From contig NZ_BDCK01000011.1 in NCBI RefSeq assembly GCF_001613465.1, forward strand, positions 109,673 to 173,672: a DNA stretch of 64,000 nucleotides, given 5' to 3'. Below the pieces are notes generated by a model. That model ran no database searches and was not told the origin of the DNA. It was given only the letters and a program-made list of their open reading frames with translations. The DNA comes from Nocardia niwae NBRC 108934 = DSM 45340. Its GTDB lineage: Bacteria > Actinomycetota > Actinomycetes > Mycobacteriales > Mycobacteriaceae. Within the stretch, counting starts at the first letter, position 1. Each line of letters opens with the position of its first letter. The translations under genes were made by a program, and so were the position numbers. Positions 35,573 through 45,779 of the stretch are shown here, in pieces.

Positions 35573-36598
35573 TCATGCGCCGAGTTCTCCGTACAGGCGC
35601 AGCCGCGCAAGCCCGCCATCCGGGTAGATGTCCAAACGCACCTCTTCCACCGACGCGGCCATGGGCGCGATCGGGAACCGGTGCCTGGTATCGGGTAGCA
35701 GGGCGGTACGCGGCAACAGCTCCAGTTCGGTGCCGTCGGTGGTGCGGCCGGTGAGCCGGGCCGCCCCGGGACTGTTGCCGAGGAAGTAAGAGGTGTCCAG
35801 CTCGGCGAGCCGGATCGATCCCGGTCCGGCCAGGCGGATGCGGACCCAGTCGTTGCCGTCGTCCCGGCGCCGGGCGGTCTCCCAGCCCTCGCCCATCGAC
35901 CGGGCCCGGCCGGGATACAGCAACTGGTTGGGCGAGCTGTAGAAGCGATTGGAGCAGTCCAGCACCAACGCGCCGTTCTCCAGGGCGGCCAGATCCAGCG
36001 GGCCGAGTCCGAGCAGGCGCGGATCGGGCCTGCCCTCGCCGTGCACCCGCAGCCTGGCCACGCCGCCGTCCGGGTGCATGGTGAGTCTCACGTGGGTCCA
36101 GCGCTTCTCGTTCTCGATCGCGAACAGATTGCGGCTGTCGCCCGCGACCGGGGAGCGATCGACCAGCATCACCCAATCATCGCGCGCGGCAAGGGCTTCG
36201 GCGGGCGGGTAGTCCTCGATCTCCAGCGCGGACACCGAGACGGCGGGCGGGTAGTTCCCCTTGAACCACGCCGTGTCCACGATGATCCCGCGAATCACGC
36301 CCGGTACGCCGAGCCGCACGATCGCGGCGTCGTCACCGGGCTGCCCGCGGTGTCTGCGGGTCTCCCAGCCGTCGTAGATCTGGCCCTTGTGCCCGAAGGT
36401 GGACGGACGGAACTGCGCGGGGGCGGGGTTGATCAGATTCTCCTTCTCCGCGAAGAATTCGTCGTTCGCCCAGATCACTGCGCCGCCGAGCGGCCGGACC
36501 GCCAGATCCGGCAGCAACGTGAACTCCGCGTCCTCGCCCCGGTCGCGCGGCGCGTCTGCGGCGTCTTCCGGGATCGCCCCGTTCGGATGGCCGGTCAC
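35573..36598 (-). CDS. alc: Allantoicase
   Basis: A 341-residue allantoicase that hydrolyses allantoate to ureidoglycolate and urea. Two homologous jelly-roll repeats are visible: GHKGQIYDGWETRRHR...AIVRLGVPGVIRGIIVDTAWFKGNYP and MGEGWETARRRD...VRIRLAGPGSIRLAELDTSYFLGNSP, each followed by a THVRL/EEVRLDIYPDGGLARLR strand. The GTG start at 36598 overlaps the DUF6986 stop (GTGA). A much longer open frame runs upstream but belongs to another reading frame of DUF6986. Confidence 0.95.
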   Translation of the reverse strand: MTGHPNGAIPEDAADAPRDRGEDAEFTLLPDLAVRPLGGAVIWANDEFFAEKENLINPAPAQFRPSTFGHKGQIYDGWETRRHRGQPGDDAAIVRLGVPGVIRGIIVDTAWFKGNYPPAVSVSALEIEDYPPAEALAARDDWVMLVDRSPVAGDSRNLFAIENEKRWTHVRLTMHPDGGVARLRVHGEGRPDPRLLGLGPLDLAALENGALVLDCSNRFYSSPNQLLYPGRARSMGEGWETARRRDDGNDWVRIRLAGPGSIRLAELDTSYFLGNSPGAARLTGRTTDGTELELLPRTALLPDTRHRFPIAPMAASVEEVRLDIYPDGGLARLRLYGELGA

Positions 36599-37812
36599 GG
36601 CGTCTCCTTCGGCATCGGCGCACGTGCCGCCAGGGAGCGCAGGACCGCCTCGGTGAGTTCCGGAGCGCCGGCGTCCGGGCGGGCGCCGCACTCGATGCCG
36701 CGCAGCACCGTGACGGCCAGCGCTTCCGCCGTGGCCGGTTCGTCGACGACATCGCCGCCGCGCCGGGCCAGGTAGTCGCGCAGGCGCGGCACCGCGACAT
36801 CGATCGCCCGGCGGAAGAAGTCGTAGGTGGCCAGCCAGCGGGTGACCAGGTGGCCCGGATGCATGTCCCAGCCCTGGTAGTACCCCCGCCGCAGGGCCCG
36901 GGTCACCAGCCGGTGATGGTTGCGCAGCGCGGCCGCCGGGTCGCCGTCGGGCACGATCTGGGTGGATCCGTCGCACACCCACGCGCCGGTCTGCGCGGCC
37001 GCCACCTGCATCACCGCTTTGGCGTAGTCGGCGGCCGGGTGATCGAGCGCCTGATCCGGCGCGGCGACGCCACAGGCGGCGGTGTAGTCGTAGGTGCCGA
37101 AATGCAACGCGCTGCAGCGACCTTCGGACAGCGCGAGCATGGCGGCCACCGGGGTGGTGCCGTCCGAGGCCAGGATCGCCTGCGGGCTCTCGATCTGCAG
37201 CTCGAAACGCAGGCTGCCCTCGGCGATGCCGTACGCGCGTTCCAGCCCGACGCACAGCTGCACCAGAGCCGGAACCTGCTGCGCGGCGCGTATTTTCGGC
37301 ACGGTGAAGACGAATCCCGCTGGCACCCCGCCCGCGCCCTCCAACACCAGATCCAGCGTGCGCAGCGCCCGGCGACGCTCGCCGCCGCCCAGACCCTTCA
37401 TCCGGATGCCGCTGCTCGCCGGGCCTCCGGAGTTCCCCGCCCAGGCCGCGAGCACCGCGCCCGCCGCCGTCGCGGCACGGTCCTCCTCGGCGTCGGCGCG
37501 TAAGCCGTAGCCGTCCTCGAAGTCGATGCGCAAGTCCTGGACCGGGTCGGCCTCCAGTCGCTTGCGCACGCCGGGCAGCGAACCGGTCGTGTCGAGTGCG
37601 GCCAGCAGATCCTGGTGGCGGTCGAGCAGGTCGACCGCGCTCGCGCCCCACGCCCCGGGTGTCCGCTCGGTGACCCGGTCGGCCGGGACGTACACGGTGT
37701 GGATGGGTTGTAAGCGGCCGTTCGATCCGGGATACCTGCGGCGCAATTCGGTGTCGACCGTGTCGAGCATCGACTCGATCCGCGCGCGGACGTTCTCCGG
37801 CACCTTCGTCAT
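36595..37812 (-). CDS. DUF6986 aldolase/citrate lyase-like protein
   Basis: A 405-residue TIM-barrel protein distantly like HpcH/HpaI and malate synthase/CitE enzymes. RIDFEDGYG and [10 protein letters not shown] supply acidic metal ligands; [13 protein letters not shown] and [13 protein letters not shown] are family-specific. It is coupled at both ends (ATGA with xanthine dehydrogenase, GTGA with allantoicase), so it acts in purine breakdown, perhaps on ureidoglycolate or glyoxylate. The reaction is not established. Confidence 0.8.
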   Translation of the reverse strand: MTKVPENVRARIESMLDTVDTELRRRYPGSNGRLQPIHTVYVPADRVTERTPGAWGASAVDLLDRHQDLLAALDTTGSLPGVRKRLEADPVQDLRIDFEDGYGLRADAEEDRAATAAGAVLAAWAGNSGGPASSGIRMKGLGGGERRRALRTLDLVLEGAGGVPAGFVFTVPKIRAAQQVPALVQLCVGLERAYGIAEGSLRFELQIESPQAILASDGTTPVAAMLALSEGRCSALHFGTYDYTAACGVAAPDQALDHPAADYAKAVMQVAAAQTGAWVCDGSTQIVPDGDPAAALRNHHRLVTRALRRGYYQGWDMHPGHLVTRWLATYDFFRRAIDVAVPRLRDYLARRGGDVVDEPATAEALAVTVLRGIECGARPDAGAPELTEAVLRSLAARAPMPKETP

Positions 37813-40800
37813 CGTGACCCCTTCTCCCGCAGCGCGGCCCAGACCCGGTCCGCGGTCATCGGCAACCGGTACAGCCGCACGCCGACCGCGTCGCGGATCG
37901 CGTTGGCCAGCGCGGGCGCGACGGGGTTGTACGGCGATTCGCTCATCGACTTGGCGCCCAACGGGCCGAGCGCGTCGGTGGTCTCGGCGAAGTAGACCTC
38001 CGTGCGCGGCACGTCGGCGAACTGCGGCACGTGGTAGTGCCGCAGGGTCCGCGCGCCGACCACGCCATGTGCGCTACGCATGTCCTCGTACAGCGAGGTG
38101 CCGACGGCCTGCGCGACACCGCCCTCGATCTGCCCGTGGCATTGCACCGGGTTGAGCACCGTGCCCGCGTCGGCGGCCTGGATCGACTGGAGGATGCGCA
38201 CCTGCCCCGTACCCGGATGCACGGCGACGCGGAAGGCCTGCACGTTGAAGCTCACCGACCTGGGGCTGCCCCCGTGCTCGGCGTGGGCGACGAGATCGCC
38301 GCCGGTCAGCAGTTCGGCCGCGGGAAGCAAACGGTCGCCGCAGTGCACGCCGCCGGAGGTCAGCACACAGTCCCGCTCCGGAACGCCCGCCAGTTCGGCC
38401 GCCCTGGCCAGCAGCAGCCCGCGCAACGCGCACGCCGCCGCGTACACGGCCTTGCCCGCGACCACGATGCCGGTGGAGCCGAACGCGCCGGTGTCGTGGT
38501 CCACCAGGTCGGTGTCGGCGTGCCGGACCACGATGCGGGTGACCTCGGTGTCCAGCGCTGTGGCCGCGAGCTGCGCGTGCACCGTCGTCGTGCCGTTGCC
38601 GAATTCGGCTGTACCGGAGCGGATCTCGTAGCGACCGTCGGGCAGCAGCGCGGCCGTCGCCGTCGACCGGTGGCCGCGCGGCGGGACGGTCGCGATCATG
38701 GCGGCGGCCATGCCGGTGCCCACCCGCCACTCCGGGCCGGGCGCGTGCACGTCGTTGCCGCGCAGCAGCGCCCGTTCGGCGAGGTTCAGGCACTGGTCCA
38801 GGCCGTAGCTGCCGAACATGAGGTCGCTCTCGTTCACCGCCGCGCCGACGAACCGGTCGCCCGGCACCACGACATTGCGGCGGCGCAGTTCGAACGGATC
38901 CATGCCGAGCGCGTGCGCCAGCTCGTCCAGCGCCGACTCCACCGCGAAGATCACCTGCCCGAGGCCGTAGCCGCGGAACGCGCCGGAGGGAACGTTGTTG
39001 GTGTACACCGCCCGCGCGTCGACCCGTTTGCTGGCGCAGCGGTACAGCTCCACCGACTCGCCGACGCCGTGATACATCACCCCGCCGCTGTGGTTGCCGT
39101 AGGCGCCGGTGTCGGCGAGCACGTCGACGGCCAAGGCGGTGAGCACGCCGTGCGCGTCGGCCCCCGCCGAGACCTCGACGCGCATCGGGTGACGGCAGGT
39201 GGCGGAGGTGAACTCGTCGGAGCGGGTGAACTCGTACTGCACCGGTTTGCCGGTGCGCAGCACGGCCAGCGCGATCAGGTCCTCGGCCAGCATCTCCTGC
39301 TTCGCGCCGAACCCGCCGCCGACCCTGGCCGCGAACACCCGCACCTGCGCCGCCGACAGCCCGAACAGACGGCACAGTTCATCGCGCACCAGGAACGGCA
39401 CCTGAGTGCTGCACCGGATGACGAGCCGTCCGGCGTCGTCCAGCCAACCGACCCCGCCGTGCGTCTCCATGTGCACGTGCTGCCCGCGCGGCGAATACCA
39501 GACGCCGCGCACGACCTGAGCCGCGGCGGCCAGCCCGGCGGCGACGTCACCCACTTCGCCGTGCAGTTCGGCGACCAGGTTCCGGTCCGAATCGGCGATC
39601 CGGGCCGAGGGCGGTTTGTCCCCGTGCAGTTTCGGCGCCTCGGTGCGCAGCGCGTCTCCCGGCTCGAAGACGGCGGCCAACACCTCGTAGTCGACTTCCA
39701 GCAGACGGCAGGCCTCGCGGGCGATCCCGACGCTGTCGGCCACCACCGCGGCCACTCGCTGCCCCACGAAGCGGACGGTCCGGTCGAGCACGTAGGTGTC
39801 GTCCGGATCGTCGGTGCGCAGTTCGTGCCTCGCGGTGGAGAACGGCACGTCCGGCGCATCAGCGTGGGTGAGCACCGCGCGCACGCCGGGCAGCGCCTCG
39901 GCGGCGGCGGTGCCGATGGAGCGGATGCGCGCATGCGGATGCGGACTCGTCAGCACGGCGATGTGCAGTGGGGCGGTGGGTGGCGCGGTATCGCCCACTC
40001 GCGCCGAGTCCTCCGCGCGGGAGCCGACCAGCGGCAGGTCCAGGGTGAACGGCTCGCTGCCGGAAACGATGCGCGGCCCGGCCAGGGCACCGACCCCGGC
40101 CCCCGCCCCTCCGGCCGTCGCGAATCGATCGGATGCAAAGGCAGCAGCATCCGGAGGACGCGGCTCACTGCCCGAAACGAAGCGCGACCCGGCCGACGCG
40201 CCGATCCCTGCTCCTCCGGCGGCCGTTGTGAACCGATCGGAAGCGAACGCGGCGGAATCGTCCGGAGGACGCGGCTCACCACCCGATACAAAGCGCGGCC
40301 CGGCCATCGCTTCACCTACCGCACCCCCGGCACTCGCCACGGCGCGATCGGAAACGGATACGGCGGGATCGCCCGGATCGGGCGGTTCACCCAGCGCGGC
40401 CCGGATGGCGCGATAACCCGTGCAGCGGCAGAGATTACCTTTCATCATTTCGGCCAGCTCATCACCCGGCACAGCAGTCTGCTCGTCGGCGCCACATCCC
40501 AGCCCCGCGGCCGTGACCACCATGCCCGCGGTGCAGAAGCCGCACTGGAAGGCGGCGTTGTCGACGAACCGGCGCTGCACCGGATGCGGATGTTCGGGCG
40601 TTCCGAGCCCGGCGGCGGTGGTGACGGAACGCCCGGCGGCCCGATAAGCGGGAAAGACGCAGGAGTGCACCGCCATTCCGTCGACCAGAACCGAGCACGC
40701 CCCGCAATCGCCCGCGTCACACCCCTTCTTCACCGCCAGTGCGCCGCTCTCCCGCAAGGCCGTCCGCAGACACTGGCCCGGCCGCGCCGCGATGTCGACG

Positions 40801-40826
40801 GTCCTGCCGTCCACCTCGAACCGCAT
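37809..40826 (-). CDS. Xanthine dehydrogenase, fused 2Fe-2S and molybdopterin subunits
   Basis: A 1005-residue fusion. Residues 1-160 hold both [2Fe-2S] sites ([17 protein letters not shown] and LCRCTGY). A repetitive linker (about 170-270) follows, then the Mo-cofactor domains with [34 protein letters not shown] and the catalytic Glu in GAKSMSES. It oxidises hypoxanthine and xanthine to urate together with the FAD subunit encoded just upstream (TGATG overlap). ATG 40826 is the natural ferredoxin start. The linker holds direct repeats (see finding). Confidence 0.92.
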   Translation of the reverse strand: MRFEVDGRTVDIAARPGQCLRTALRESGALAVKKGCDAGDCGACSVLVDGMAVHSCVFPAYRAAGRSVTTAAGLGTPEHPHPVQRRFVDNAAFQCGFCTAGMVVTAAGLGCGADEQTAVPGDELAEMMKGNLCRCTGYRAIRAALGEPPDPGDPAVSVSDRAVASAGGAVGEAMAGPRFVSGGEPRPPDDSAAFASDRFTTAAGGAGIGASAGSRFVSGSEPRPPDAAAFASDRFATAGGAGAGVGALAGPRIVSGSEPFTLDLPLVGSRAEDSARVGDTAPPTAPLHIAVLTSPHPHARIRSIGTAAAEALPGVRAVLTHADAPDVPFSTARHELRTDDPDDTYVLDRTVRFVGQRVAAVVADSVGIAREACRLLEVDYEVLAAVFEPGDALRTEAPKLHGDKPPSARIADSDRNLVAELHGEVGDVAAGLAAAAQVVRGVWYSPRGQHVHMETHGGVGWLDDAGRLVIRCSTQVPFLVRDELCRLFGLSAAQVRVFAARVGGGFGAKQEMLAEDLIALAVLRTGKPVQYEFTRSDEFTSATCRHPMRVEVSAGADAHGVLTALAVDVLADTGAYGNHSGGVMYHGVGESVELYRCASKRVDARAVYTNNVPSGAFRGYGLGQVIFAVESALDELAHALGMDPFELRRRNVVVPGDRFVGAAVNESDLMFGSYGLDQCLNLAERALLRGNDVHAPGPEWRVGTGMAAAMIATVPPRGHRSTATAALLPDGRYEIRSGTAEFGNGTTTVHAQLAATALDTEVTRIVVRHADTDLVDHDTGAFGSTGIVVAGKAVYAAACALRGLLLARAAELAGVPERDCVLTSGGVHCGDRLLPAAELLTGGDLVAHAEHGGSPRSVSFNVQAFRVAVHPGTGQVRILQSIQAADAGTVLNPVQCHGQIEGGVAQAVGTSLYEDMRSAHGVVGARTLRHYHVPQFADVPRTEVYFAETTDALGPLGAKSMSESPYNPVAPALANAIRDAVGVRLYRLPMTADRVWAALREKGSR

Positions 40827-41668
40827 CAGGATTCCCGTAGTTCCGCGGCGACCTCGCGGGCGAGCAACCCCGTGACGTGCGCACGCCATTCGGGCGATCC
40901 GTGCGGATCGTCGAACCAGAGCGCGGCAGGGAGGCCGTCGACGGCATCGCAGATCGCGTCATCGGCGGGTGGCGCGGCGAAGTCCAGGACGACCGGCCTG
41001 GTCGTAGCGGCCGTGATGGTGACCGCGATGCGGCCGTCCCGCTCCCTCCGCCCCATCACCACGGAGCCGGACCGGCCGAGCGGAGCGAGCGCGATCTTCC
41101 GGAAACTCGTGCGCGCGAGCAGACTCGACCGCGGCAACTGAATCGAGCGCAGCACGTCACCAGGCCGCAGCACCGTGCGTCCCGGGCCCAGGACGAACTC
41201 CCGCAGCGGGATTTTTCGATCGGCACCGTCCGCCGCCCACACCTGCGCCGTCCCGTCCAGCGCGACCAGCGCGCCGAGCACCGCGCCCGCGGGCAAGGCG
41301 AGACAGACGTTGCCCCCCACGGTGGCGGAACGCCAGATCTTGTGCGAGGCCAGCAGCGCCCGGCACGACCGCGCGAACAGCGCGGTCCCCGGCCACGGAT
41401 CGTGCAGCACCGGCGTCCCCAGTTCACGTCCCGGCCCGGCGCCGGCGAACTCGGCCAGGGTGCAGGTCGCCGCGATCTCCAGTCCGTCGTCGCGGATCTC
41501 GAAGGAAGGCCATCCCAGGCCGGTGATGTCGACCAGACGCACCAGCTGATCCTGCGGCTCGGAGAACAGAAAGGTCCCTCCGGCGAGCACCGCGGCCGAA
41601 GCGCCGAGCGCCGCCAGGTCCGCCCGCTCGCGGGCGATCACCACCTCGCGGATCGTGTCCAGGTCCAC
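40826..41668 (-). CDS. Xanthine dehydrogenase FAD-binding subunit
   Basis: A 280-residue FAD-binding subunit of the molybdopterin dehydrogenase family (CoxM/CutM-like). The FAD loops are [14 protein letters not shown] and [14 protein letters not shown], and [12 protein letters not shown] with SFRKIALAP are conserved. It passes electrons from the iron-sulphur domain of the fused partner to the acceptor. First gene of the xdh-DUF6986-alc-puuE set; a 287-base gap separates it from the deaminase upstream. Confidence 0.9.
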   Translation of the reverse strand: MDLDTIREVVIARERADLAALGASAAVLAGGTFLFSEPQDQLVRLVDITGLGWPSFEIRDDGLEIAATCTLAEFAGAGPGRELGTPVLHDPWPGTALFARSCRALLASHKIWRSATVGGNVCLALPAGAVLGALVALDGTAQVWAADGADRKIPLREFVLGPGRTVLRPGDVLRSIQLPRSSLLARTSFRKIALAPLGRSGSVVMGRRERDGRIAVTITAATTRPVVLDFAAPPADDAICDAVDGLPAALWFDDPHGSPEWRAHVTGLLAREVAAELRES

Positions 41669-41955
41669 GTCTCACCTCGTTCCTGCCTCTCCGTCACCGT
41701 AGAGCCAGTCGGTTGCCGCCGTATTGCGTGCGACGCGCGTCCGGTTGCGCGGCGGTTACCGCACCGCACGACGACCGCCCTGAGCCGGGAAACCGCCCCG
41801 GCCGAGCGGGCACGCAGTCCACGCCAACACAGCTGCGCACGCCTCGACGGGCGTGCGAGCCGACACTGCTTCAGTATTGCTCGTCCCGCCTGACCAGGCA
41901 CGACACCTCGCCCAGATCCGCGGGGCGATCTTCCATCGGACTCTCGGCGAGCCGC
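41669..41955. promoter_or_regulatory. Gap upstream of the xanthine dehydrogenase genes
   Basis: A 287-base non-coding interval between two minus-strand gene groups of the purine locus; it should hold the promoter of the xdh-puuE operon. AT-richer words such as GTATTGC (41730) and CAGTATTGC (41873) occur, but no clear operator or promoter pair could be assigned by eye. Confidence 0.35.
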
Positions 41956-43305
41956 TCAACCCGCCTTCGCGAGCAACGCCGCCTGCGCTCGGGCCACCTC
42001 GGTGGCGACCACGTCCGTGTCGACCGTCCGGACCTCGCCGTCGCGCACCACCTCGCGTCCGTTCACGAGCAGCGCGGCCAGCGGCGGGGCCGAGCCGAGC
42101 ACCAGGGCGGTCACCGGATCCGCGATCCCGGCGTGCGCGGCCGTGTCCAGGCGCCACAGCGCCAGGTCGGCCAGTTTGCCCACCTCGATCGAACCGATCT
42201 CGGCGGCGCGGCCCAGCACGCGTGCGCCGCCCATGGTGGCCAGCTCCAGCGCGGTGCGCACGGTCATCGCGTGCGGGCCGCCTCGGTTGCGCGCCCACAG
42301 CAGCGCGTGGCGTGGCTCCTCGATCATCGAACCGGCCTCGTTGCTGGCCGCACCGTCGACACCGAGACCCACCGGGACGCCCGCGCGCACCAGGTCGGCG
42401 GTGCGGGCGACGCCCGCGCCGAGCCGCGCGTTCGACGTGGGGCAATGCGCGACGCCGGTGCCGGTTTTCGCCATGGCGTCGATCGCGTCGTCGTCCAGGT
42501 GGACGGCGTGCGCGTACCAGACGTCGGGACCGAACCAGCCGAGCCGCTGCATGTACTGCGCGGGTGTGCAGCCGAACGCCGACGCGCAGTAGTCCTGTTC
42601 GTCGACGGTCTCGGCGAGATGGGTGTGCAGCCGGACCCCGGTGGCCCGGGCCAGCGCCGCCGACTCGCGCAGCAGGTCGGGAGTGACCGAGAAGGGCGAG
42701 CACGGCGCGAGCGCGATCCGCAGCATGGCGTCGAACGACGGGTCGTGCCAGCGCGCGACGGCCTCCGCGCTCGCGGCGAGGATGTCGTCCAAGCGCTCCA
42801 CCAGGTGATCGGGCGGCAGCCCGCCCGCACTCGCGCCCAGATCCATCGACCCGCGGCAGGGGTGGAACCGCAGGCCGACCCGCTCCGCCGCGGTGATCTC
42901 GGCGGCGAGCGGGTCACCGGCATCGCGGGGGAACACGTAGTGGTGATCGGTGGTGGTGGTGCAGCCGGTGCGGGCGAGAGCGGCGAGCGCGCCCGTTGCC
43001 GCCACGCGCACCCCGTCCTCGTCGATGCCCGCCCACACGGGGTAGAGCTCGGTGAGCCACTCGAACAGGGTGTGGTCGGCGGCCAGGCCCCGGGTGATCC
43101 ATTGATAGAGATGCTGGTGGGTGTTCACCAACCCGGGAGTCAGCAGGCAGCCGCGTCCATCGATGCGTCGCGCACCGCCGAACTCCGGCGGGTCGCCCGC
43201 GCCCACCGCGTCGATCCGGTTGCCGCGGACGACGACGTGGCCGCGGGCGTACTCGGTGGCGTGCGGGTCCACGGTCGCGACGGCGCAGTCCACGATGACG
43301 GTCAC
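41956..43305 (-). CDS. 8-oxoguanine / guanine deaminase
   Basis: A 449-residue amidohydrolase. Metal ligands are in LVNTHQHLYQ, TDHHYVF, HTHLAETVDE and GVDGAASNEAGS; HCPTSNARLGAG is typical of the 8-oxoguanine deaminase branch of ATZ/TRZ hydrolases. It would convert guanine to xanthine or 8-oxoguanine to urate, feeding the uricase. GTG 43305 overlaps the uricase stop (GTGA), so the genes are coupled. Guanine versus 8-oxoguanine preference is inferred. Confidence 0.9.
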   Translation of the reverse strand: MTVIVDCAVATVDPHATEYARGHVVVRGNRIDAVGAGDPPEFGGARRIDGRGCLLTPGLVNTHQHLYQWITRGLAADHTLFEWLTELYPVWAGIDEDGVRVAATGALAALARTGCTTTTDHHYVFPRDAGDPLAAEITAAERVGLRFHPCRGSMDLGASAGGLPPDHLVERLDDILAASAEAVARWHDPSFDAMLRIALAPCSPFSVTPDLLRESAALARATGVRLHTHLAETVDEQDYCASAFGCTPAQYMQRLGWFGPDVWYAHAVHLDDDAIDAMAKTGTGVAHCPTSNARLGAGVARTADLVRAGVPVGLGVDGAASNEAGSMIEEPRHALLWARNRGGPHAMTVRTALELATMGGARVLGRAAEIGSIEVGKLADLALWRLDTAAHAGIADPVTALVLGSAPPLAALLVNGREVVRDGEVRTVDTDVVATEVARAQAALLAKAG

Positions 43306-44207
43306 CTGGTCCACGCGGGTCCCGCTTCCGGCGCGTCGGCCCGCGCCACGGTGGCCTGGATCAGGCCGTAGGGCCGGTCGTCGGCGTGGTACACCTCGCC
43401 GCGGTTCTCGATGCCGAAGCGGGCCAGGTCGTAGTCGAAGTGGTGCTTGTTCGGCGCCGCGAGCCGGATCTCGGCCAGCACCGGGTAGGCCGCCAGCGCG
43501 GCTTTGCCCATCTCGAACAGCGTCTGTTGCAGGGCTTTCGAGTGCAGCGTCGCGAAGGTCTGCACCAGCCGGGCCCGCACGCCGGTGTAGACCTCGTCCC
43601 AGTCCACGCCCGCGCTGCTCGCGAACCGCCACTCGGCCACCAGCGCGGTGGCCAGCATCCGATCGCGGGTCGGTGCCAGGACGGTGAAGTCGTCGGTCAG
43701 GAAGTCCGCGAACTCCGAGCCGGTCGACTTGAGGATGGTCAGGTCCTTCACCCCGCCGACGACCCAGGCCCGCCGCTCGTCACCGCTGCCGGTCACGGTG
43801 ACGGCCGCGGTGCGCACGTCCGGCCCGCTGCGCACCCAGGTGTGGTCGTGCTCCACGCCGCCGACGGAGACCCGCTGCCAGGCGTATTCGTCGACCTCGA
43901 TGCGCGCGCTGCGCACCGGTTCGATGTCGGCGACGAAGTGATCGGCCAGCGCGAGCGCGTAGTCCTCGATGGTCCGCAGTCCCGGCTGCGCGGCGAAGGC
44001 GTAGGCCGTCTGCTTCTGCGAGTCGGTGGGCAAGACCTTCGCCTGGTCGCCGGACACGTACGCGTCGGCGAAATCACCGCGCAGCACGGTGGACACGCTG
44101 ACGTCGCGGATCTCGTGCCGTGCGCTCTGCCGGTAGATCCGGACGATCCGGTTCTCCGCTTTGCCGTATCGGTGGTCGGTCAGCACGATCGGTCCGGTCA
44201 GTTCCAT
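43302..44207 (-). CDS. pucL: Factor-independent urate hydroxylase (uricase)
   Basis: A 301-residue uricase made of two T-fold halves. The catalytic Lys is in HRYGKAENRI, Thr in LPTDSQKQT, and His in APNKHHFDYDL; VGGVKDLTILKSTGSEF is a conserved strand. It oxidises urate to 5-hydroxyisourate with O2, passed on to UraH and UraD encoded immediately upstream. Length is normal for the family. Confidence 0.97.
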   Translation of the reverse strand: MELTGPIVLTDHRYGKAENRIVRIYRQSARHEIRDVSVSTVLRGDFADAYVSGDQAKVLPTDSQKQTAYAFAAQPGLRTIEDYALALADHFVADIEPVRSARIEVDEYAWQRVSVGGVEHDHTWVRSGPDVRTAAVTVTGSGDERRAWVVGGVKDLTILKSTGSEFADFLTDDFTVLAPTRDRMLATALVAEWRFASSAGVDWDEVYTGVRARLVQTFATLHSKALQQTLFEMGKAALAAYPVLAEIRLAAPNKHHFDYDLARFGIENRGEVYHADDRPYGLIQATVARADAPEAGPAWTR

Positions 44208-44214
44208 GCTCGGC

Positions 44215-44532
44215 TCAATTCCCTCGATAGGTGGAAAAGGCGAAGGGCGACAGCAGCAACGGGACGTGATAGCGCCGGTCGTCGTCCACCACGAACGCGA
44301 TACTCACCTCTGGATAGAAGGTTTCGACCCCTTGCCGCGCGAAGTAGGCGCCGGTGTCGAACACAAGCCGATACGTTCCCGGTTCGAGCGCTTCACCCAA
44401 CGCTCTGATCCGCCCGTCCGCGCCCGTTTCGCCCGAATCGAGCTGTCGTTCCCGCTGGTACAACGTCACCGTGACACCGGTGGCCGGCGCCCCGCGCACC
44501 GCGTCGAGCACGTGGGTGCTCAGCGTGCTCAT
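44215..44532 (-). CDS. uraH: 5-hydroxyisourate hydrolase UraH
   Basis: A 105-residue transthyretin-like enzyme converting 5-hydroxyisourate to OHCU. Catalytic His is in LSTHVLD, Arg in DGRIR, His in YHVPLLLSPFAFSTYRGN. The C-terminal tetrapeptide is YRGN instead of the usual YRGS; the change at the last residue is conservative in position but worth noting. Its start overlaps the uraD stop (ATGA). Confidence 0.95.
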   Translation of the reverse strand: MSTLSTHVLDAVRGAPATGVTVTLYQRERQLDSGETGADGRIRALGEALEPGTYRLVFDTGAYFARQGVETFYPEVSIAFVVDDDRRYHVPLLLSPFAFSTYRGN

Positions 44533-45032
44533 GACAGTTCCGCCAGCAGCGCGTGCAGCCGGATGCGGTTGATCTTGCCCAATTCTGTTCGCACTACTCG
44601 CCTTTCGGTCTCGGGATCATTGCGCAACCGGGCGGTGAGCAGCGCGAGCAGCTCCTCGCCCGACTTTCCGCTCGCGCACACCAGGTAGATGTGCCCGAAC
44701 CGTTCCTCGTAAGCGCGGTTGCCCTCGCCGAGTGCCGCGCGTACCGCCTCGTCCGCCGCCGCCACCCCGGCCTGCTCCCGTGCCGAAGCGGCGGAATGCG
44801 GCCGTTCGCCGATCCTGGGATGACCCGCCAGCGCGAGGTCGAGTTCGGATTCCGGCAGCCGCGCCGACACCTCCTCCGCCGCGTCCAGCAGCGCCGCGAC
44901 GCTCCGGTACGGACGGCGGGCGACCAGCGACCGCGCGAAGCCCGGTGACGAGCAGCAGCCGAGCACCGCCCGATAGGCCGCGTCGTCGGACAGCGCGTCG
45001 AACGCCGCGATCCCGGGTCGCCGTTCACTCAT
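44529..45032 (-). CDS. uraD: OHCU decarboxylase UraD
   Basis: A 167-residue helical decarboxylase producing (S)-allantoin. The catalytic His is in GHPRIGER, with SAREQAGV and YEERFGHIYLVCASGKS following. ATG 45032 (MSERRPGIAAFDAL) is taken instead of the longer frame. It heads the uraD-uraH-uricase-deaminase operon and diverges from the MobA-like gene, so the 45033-45169 interval holds both promoters. Confidence 0.95.
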   Translation of the reverse strand: MSERRPGIAAFDALSDDAAYRAVLGCCSSPGFARSLVARRPYRSVAALLDAAEEVSARLPESELDLALAGHPRIGERPHSAASAREQAGVAAADEAVRAALGEGNRAYEERFGHIYLVCASGKSGEELLALLTARLRNDPETERRVVRTELGKINRIRLHALLAELS

Positions 45033-45169
45033 CGGACCAGCATCGAATACGACCCGGCGCGCCGCCACCGGAAAGGCCTGGATCGTTGTCGGCGTGTCGC
45101 TCGCGGAACACGTCTGAGCACCGATTTTCCATCGTGCGACGCAGACCGGCCGGTATTACCGTTCTACGC

Positions 45170-45766
45170 ATGGCCGACCGTGATCGCTCCGCCGTCGCGC
45201 CCTGCGCCGGCGTCGTGCTCGCCGCGGGTGCCGGGACCCGCTACGGAAAACCCAAAGTGCTCGCCGAGGGCGGCGCCTGGTTGCGGGCGACGGTCACCGC
45301 GTTGCGCGACGGGGGCTGCGACCCGGTCATCGTGGTGCTCGGCGCGACCGGGCCCACGCCGCGGATCGTGGATCTGCCGCCGGGCGTGCGGCATGTGTGG
45401 GCGGCGGACTGGGCCACCGGTCTGAGCGCCGCGCTGCGGGCGGGCCTGATCGCCGCGTCGAGCACGCCCGCGCACTATGCCGCGATCATGCCGGTGGACA
45501 CCCCTGATGTCGGCGCCGACGTGGTCGCCCGGGTACTGAACGCCGCGCTGGCGGCCCCCAGCGGACTGGCCCGCGCTGTGTTTCACAACACACCGGGCCA
45601 CCCGGTTGTCATCGCCCACAAGCACTGGAACGCGGTGTGCGGGGCGGCGGCGGGAGATTCCGGCGCCCGGACATATTTGGCCGGTAGAGACGATATGGTG
45701 TGCGTCACGTGCGACGATTTGGCGACGGGCGTCGATCGTGACTTCCCGGCCACGACCGCACGGTGA
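45170..45766 (+). CDS. MobA-like NTP transferase (Mo-cofactor cytidylyltransferase type)
   Basis: A 198-residue nucleotidyltransferase. GVVLAAGAGTRYGKPK is the NTP-binding motif, ADWATGLSAALRAGL and MPVDTPDVGADVV give the metal-binding aspartate, and HNTPGHPVVI the acceptor region. It resembles MocA, which attaches CMP or GMP to molybdopterin for hydroxylases such as the xanthine dehydrogenase of this locus. It is 13 bases upstream of xdhC, forming an enzyme-maturation operon. Confidence 0.85.
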   Translation: MADRDRSAVAPCAGVVLAAGAGTRYGKPKVLAEGGAWLRATVTALRDGGCDPVIVVLGATGPTPRIVDLPPGVRHVWAADWATGLSAALRAGLIAASSTPAHYAAIMPVDTPDVGADVVARVLNAALAAPSGLARAVFHNTPGHPVVIAHKHWNAVCGAAAGDSGARTYLAGRDDMVCVTCDDLATGVDRDFPATTAR

Positions 45767-45779
45767 TCGGAGCTAGCTG

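Noticed and set aside
35573..37651. A 692-codon frame that would fuse a leader to allantoicase
   Set aside because: The first 345 codons are an alternate frame of DUF6986. Allantoicase has its own GTG at 36598 with GTGA overlap and full family length from there.
38031..41141. A 1036-codon plus-strand open frame across the xanthine dehydrogenase genes
   Set aside because: Antisense shadow of the fused xanthine dehydrogenase and FAD subunit, whose cofactor motifs are intact; the shadow product has no recognisable domain.
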